Of a DNA stretch of 64,000 nucleotides, positions 61,196 through 64,000 are shown one piece after another (position 1 is the first letter of the stretch; every line of letters starts with the position of its first letter). The stretch spans positions 3,968,001 to 4,032,000 of the forward strand of contig NZ_CP014337.1 of the NCBI RefSeq assembly GCF_002024805.1, written 5' to 3'. Below the pieces are notes generated by a model that did no database searches, was not told the DNA's origin, and saw nothing but the letters and a program-made list of their open reading frames with translations. The translations under genes were made by a program, and so were the position numbers. Source of the DNA: Elizabethkingia bruuniana. GTDB taxonomy: Bacteria; Bacteroidota; Bacteroidia; Flavobacteriales; Weeksellaceae.

Positions 61196-61909
61196 TTATT
61201 TAAAATATTCTTCTGCCAACAGAATACTCTCCGGTTTTCCAACATCTACAAGATATGCATCATGAAGATAGCCATTGATTCTTTCTGTCATCATAAAATC
61301 CAGGTATTCTTCCATAATGGAAAATTTTCCGGTACGTTTTATTTTATCAAAAATAAGAGAATTAATACAATGGATTCCGCTGAATGCTAAGGGGCGGAAG
61401 CCTTTGTTGAATTCTGCAAGCTTTTGTTCTCCGGTATTGGTGTTCATCCACCCTTTTAAGATCATAGAATCGTCGAAAAGTAATTTTCTGCTACTTTCTC
61501 TGTCCGAAACAGCAAGGGTAACAAAATCTTTATGTTCTTTGTGGAAGTTAATGAATTCTGTAATATTCAAATCAGTTAAGATATCCACGTTCATAATAAG
61601 AAAACATTCTTCCTTTTCCAGAAAAGGTTTTGCAAACATTAAGCCACCTCCGGTTTCCAATAATAGTTCGCTTTCATCGGATATTTCTATCTGAGCGCCG
61701 AAGTTATTTTTTTCTTTTAGGAAATCAACAATTTGTTCTCCGAAATGGTGAATGTTTATGACGAAATTATTGATACCAAAAGACTGCAGGTAATTGATGT
61801 TACGTTCTAATAATGTAATTCCGTTTACTTTAGCCAAAGCTTTCGGATGGGCATCCGTAAAAGGTTTTAAACGTGTGCCTTTTCCTGCTGCAAAAAGTAG
61901 AGCTTTCAT
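61196..61909 (-). CDS. Nucleotidyltransferase, MurU-like
   Basis: 237 residues of the sugar-phosphate nucleotidyltransferase fold: GKGTRLKP at residues 9-16, the lysine in PKALAKV, and metal Asp in NVDILTD and DVGKPE. In the company of an AmgK-like kinase the likely reaction is MurNAc-1-phosphate to UDP-MurNAc (peptidoglycan sugar recycling). A LAFSGIHCIN segment is like the ones in MurU. Three bases downstream of the RapZ-like gene. Confidence 0.78.
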   Translation of the reverse strand: MKALLFAAGKGTRLKPFTDAHPKALAKVNGITLLERNINYLQSFGINNFVINIHHFGEQIVDFLKEKNNFGAQIEISDESELLLETGGGLMFAKPFLEKEECFLIMNVDILTDLNITEFINFHKEHKDFVTLAVSDRESSRKLLFDDSMILKGWMNTNTGEQKLAEFNKGFRPLAFSGIHCINSLIFDKIKRTGKFSIMEEYLDFMMTERINGYLHDAYLVDVGKPESILLAEEYFK

Positions 61910-61912
61910 AGA

Positions 61913-62314
61913 TTAGTTCAGTTGAGGTTGCTCATCATGGTGTAGGATAACGTTTGCTTGTGGGTATTTTTCACGTATAAATGCAGCTGTTTTTATAGCC
62001 GAATATACGGACCTGTGCTGCCCGCCAGTACAGCCGAAGTTGATCTGCAGATTCTCGAATCCACGTGCAAGGTAATCATCGATGTTAATAGAAACAATGC
62101 TGAAAACTGAATTCAGAAAATCCTGAATCTTGGTTTTTTCTTCTAAATATTCCTGTACAGGGATATCGTTTCCGGTTTGTTGTTTGTATTCTTCAATTCT
62201 GCCCGGATTTAGTATTCCGCGGCAGTCGAATACAAAACCACCACAATTACCGGAATTGTCTTTCGGAATACCTCCTTTTTTATATGAAAAACTATGAATT
62301 TCGATGTTTAACAT
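61913..62314 (-). CDS. RapZ C-terminal domain-like protein
   Basis: 133 residues corresponding to the C-terminal half of RapZ (YvcJ) without its P-loop kinase domain: DCRGILNPGRIEEYK, the RGFENLQINFGCTGGQHRSVY block (the HRSV sugar-phosphate/ligand site) and IREKYP. In E. coli this half binds glucosamine-6-phosphate. The stand-alone form between amgK- and murU-like genes suggests a sensor or partner of amino-sugar recycling. Confidence 0.8.
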   Translation of the reverse strand: MLNIEIHSFSYKKGGIPKDNSGNCGGFVFDCRGILNPGRIEEYKQQTGNDIPVQEYLEEKTKIQDFLNSVFSIVSINIDDYLARGFENLQINFGCTGGQHRSVYSAIKTAAFIREKYPQANVILHHDEQPQLN

Positions 62315-62365
62315 TTTATAATATATTATTTTTAATCATTAAGATATTTAGAGAATTAAGCCTTA

Positions 62366-62773
62366 TTAATCAGGTAATGCCATGAAATATTCATTAACCA
62401 TTGGGATTGCTGATTTTGTTATATTATCTGTATAAAAATTAATGAGTAGTCCCTGAGGCTTTTGAAGGATTTTCATATAAGAAAGTAATTGTGCTTGGTG
62501 TACAGGCTTAATCTCATCAACAGTTTTTAATTCAACACAAATTAAGTCATTTACCAGTAAATCTAACTTTAATTCTGTATCAAAACATAAATCATCATAA
62601 ATAATAGATGCTAAGACTTGTTGTTCGACATCATATCCGCTTCTTTCCAATTCGTATTTCAGACATTTTTCATAGATGCTTTCCAATAAACCAGGCCCCA
62701 AATTTTTATGTACCTTGATTACACAACCAAGGACATTGTAAGAGAGCATTGTTATATCTTTTTTTGTTATCAT
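62366..62773 (-). CDS. GxxExxY family protein
   Basis: 135 residues. The name motif is in LGPGLLESIYEKCLKYEL (G-L-L-E-S-I-Y), followed by a PD-(D/E)xK-like core: Asp in ELKLDLLVND and ExK in ICVELKTVDEI. Thus it resembles a nuclease or Vsr-like fold, but family activity is unknown. It lies inside the AmgK/RapZ/MurU operon with 51- and 18-base gaps. Confidence 0.82.
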   Translation of the reverse strand: MITKKDITMLSYNVLGCVIKVHKNLGPGLLESIYEKCLKYELERSGYDVEQQVLASIIYDDLCFDTELKLDLLVNDLICVELKTVDEIKPVHQAQLLSYMKILQKPQGLLINFYTDNITKSAIPMVNEYFMALPD

Positions 62774-62791
62774 CTAAATTTTCTTAATTAC

Positions 62792-63811
62792 TTAATGGTT
62801 AGACAATTCAATGATTTTCTGATTTATAATTGGTGTTGAAAGTTGTACAATTACTTTTTGTAATTCCGGATATTTCTGAAGTTCTGTCCAATTCTCGGAA
62901 AGATTAGTAATGTTTTCTATTCCACGCGAAATACTCTCTATAAAGTGTTTTTTCCGCTGAATAAGGCCACGGAAACCATATGCTCCTAATACCTGAAGAA
63001 AACGCAGGAGTTTGCAATAGTTTACAGCTTCTTTGAAAGAGTCTTCAGAAAAGGAATCTTTGTTCAAAGCCAAATATTCGGTAAGAAACTCATTTTTCCA
63101 TTCTGCAGAAAAGTTTGCTTTGGCCTGAAACAGAAATGAAACAAGGTCATAAGTAGCTGGTCCCAACATTGCTGCCTGGTAATCGATAAAATAAATTTCA
63201 TCCTGATCATCGACCATAATATTCCTGGCCTGGAAATCCCGCATCATAACCGTGTGTGGCTGAAGTGACTGAACTTTGTCAGAAATGTGTTTGAACTCCT
63301 TTAATATTTTTCCTTTATGGTAGTCGATTTCTAGTACATCAACCAGAAAGTTTTTGAAGTAATAAAGATCATGGGTTATGGGAAAACTATCATATGCTTC
63401 ATATTCGTAAGCGTGTGAGAAGTCAATATTTCCTGATGTTTTCTGTTGAAAATTGCTTAGTGATTTAATTGTCTTGCCAACTAGATTCTTTATCCTTTCG
63501 CTGTGTCCTTCTTTTGTAATAACTTCGGATAAAGTATTGGAACCAACATATTGTTGAAGATAAAGATTTCTTTCGGTGTTGATTGCATAAATTTCCGGTA
63601 CGCGAAGCTGTAAATTGCGAAATGCATTTGTCAGATAGAAGAAACTCTCATTTTCATCAATTTTTTCGTTGAAAGTAAGAATATACTTTTTATCAGATGT
63701 TTCAACAATTAGATTCTGGCGGGCAGAGCCACTCTGTTGCAGAGGGGTTATTTTAAAGTTCGGATGTCCAAAATAATCTTCTAAAAATTTCTGAAATAGT
63801 TCTTCTCGCAT
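62792..63811 (-). CDS. Aminoglycoside-phosphotransferase-fold kinase, AmgK-like
   Basis: 339 residues. The catalytic loop MRDFQARNIMV (about residues 192-202) has the D-x-x-x-x-N pattern, with Met in place of the usual His before Arg-Asp, and the metal Asp is in FIDYQAAMLGPATYDLVS, both as in AmgK (N-acetylmuramate/N-acetylglucosamine kinase). It starts the operon leading to the RapZ-like and MurU-like genes, consistent with anomeric phosphorylation of MurNAc or GlcNAc. Confidence 0.78.
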   Translation of the reverse strand: MREELFQKFLEDYFGHPNFKITPLQQSGSARQNLIVETSDKKYILTFNEKIDENESFFYLTNAFRNLQLRVPEIYAINTERNLYLQQYVGSNTLSEVITKEGHSERIKNLVGKTIKSLSNFQQKTSGNIDFSHAYEYEAYDSFPITHDLYYFKNFLVDVLEIDYHKGKILKEFKHISDKVQSLQPHTVMMRDFQARNIMVDDQDEIYFIDYQAAMLGPATYDLVSFLFQAKANFSAEWKNEFLTEYLALNKDSFSEDSFKEAVNYCKLLRFLQVLGAYGFRGLIQRKKHFIESISRGIENITNLSENWTELQKYPELQKVIVQLSTPIINQKIIELSNH

Positions 63812-63826
63812 AGTCTGATCTCCTTA

Positions 63827-63834
63827 CAAATATA
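63827..63834 (-). promoter_or_regulatory. -7 element of the amgK-like operon
   Basis: Read on the minus strand the bases are TATATTTG, matching TAnnTTTG, 15 bases before the start codon at 63811. No good -33 TTG seen. Confidence 0.5.
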
Positions 63835-63912
63835 CTAAATGATATTTATAGAAGCGGAAACAGAGCGATATAGATATATTAAATAATATTTTAAAAGTTT
63901 TTTATTATTGAT

Positions 63913-64000
63913 CTAGACGGTATGCTTTTGTACCTGACTGATGTTTTTAATAGTCCATTCTATTTTTTTCTCAAATGGAAATTCACGAACAGGACAATTA
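63913..64000 (-). CDS. C-terminal end of an unidentified gene (partial)
   Basis: A minus-strand frame enters from the right edge and stops at 63913-63915. The 28 residues (NCPVREFPFEKK ... QVQKHTV) are compositionally protein-like, but too short to assign. No clear terminator separates it from the operon promoter. Confidence 0.4.
   Translation of the reverse strand, partial: NCPVREFPFEKKIEWTIKNISQVQKHTV

Noticed and set aside
1-64000. CRISPR arrays, tRNA, rRNA or prophage
   Set aside because: No regularly spaced direct repeats, cloverleaf-like sequence, ribosomal RNA signature or phage structural genes were seen in gaps or coding regions.

Overview
The window is AT-rich chromosomal DNA of a flavobacterium, most likely Elizabethkingia or a close relative in the Weeksellaceae. 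Signs of this are the Bacteroidota -7 promoter motif TAnnTTTG (often TAAATTTG) before many genes, the absence of Shine-Dalgarno sequences, SusC/SusD and OMP_b-brl_3 outer-membrane proteins, GLPGLI and HU-CCDC81 family proteins, an arginine operon built around a Bacteroides-type N-acylornithine transcarbamylase, and a chromosomal type B chloramphenicol acetyltransferase. I saw no rRNA, tRNA, insertion sequence, prophage or CRISPR array. Gene density is high and no gene-free stretch exceeds 300 bases.

Layout. 1-8.9 kb: an eight-gene arginine operon (acyltransferase, argG, argC, argD, argF', argB, argE-like, argH) behind a promoter with a perfect palindrome, closed by a convergent Lrp/AsnC regulator. 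The transcarbamylase has Val at the residue that separates acetyl- from succinyl-ornithine enzymes, which points to a succinylated pathway. 9-19.4 kb: three tandem outer-membrane barrel paralogues and a DUF5694 protein on the minus strand, facing a LytS/LytR-type two-component system, an ECF sigma factor and a small membrane protein. 19.6-25.6 kb: a small secreted Cys peptide with a GLPGLI protein, a small membrane protein with an Hsp20, aconitase, a CD225/dispanin plus DUF2752 pair, and a WG-repeat protein. 25.7-32.6 kb: a TPP riboswitch controlling a TonB-dependent receptor (likely thiamine or precursor uptake), then two tandem S9 prolyl-oligopeptidase-family enzymes with patches that look gene-converted.

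32.6-44.6 kb: HU-CCDC81 protein, acyl-CoA thioesterase, 2-hydroxyacid dehydrogenase, a class C beta-lactamase-like lipoprotein, an Ig-like lipoprotein, a haem-binding protein, catB with a possible leader-peptide attenuator, a minus-strand run of NUDIX, xerD, dCMP deaminase and crotonase, then katA divergent from oxyR. 44.7-46.9 kb: metK behind a probable SAM-II riboswitch, and sodA. 46.9-53.5 kb: a NUDIX-HTH regulator with an MFS transporter, divergent from a SusC/SusD pair whose start codon sits at the end of a 35-base palindrome. 53.5-59.7 kb: DUF6146 lipoprotein, a secreted endonuclease/exonuclease/phosphatase-family enzyme, a TonB receptor and a DUF5689 lipoprotein. 59.9-64 kb: DUF6702 protein and a five-gene minus-strand operon with AmgK- and MurU-like enzymes (peptidoglycan sugar recycling), a RapZ C-terminal-like protein, a GxxExxY protein and a LOG-family protein.

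The most unusual points are the metK leader with two mutually exclusive folds, the SusC start-codon palindrome beside a regulator gene, the candidate catB attenuator, the Val93 transcarbamylase, and a recurring arrangement in which the -7 promoter element lies 3 to 6 bases before an ATG, implying leaderless mRNAs.
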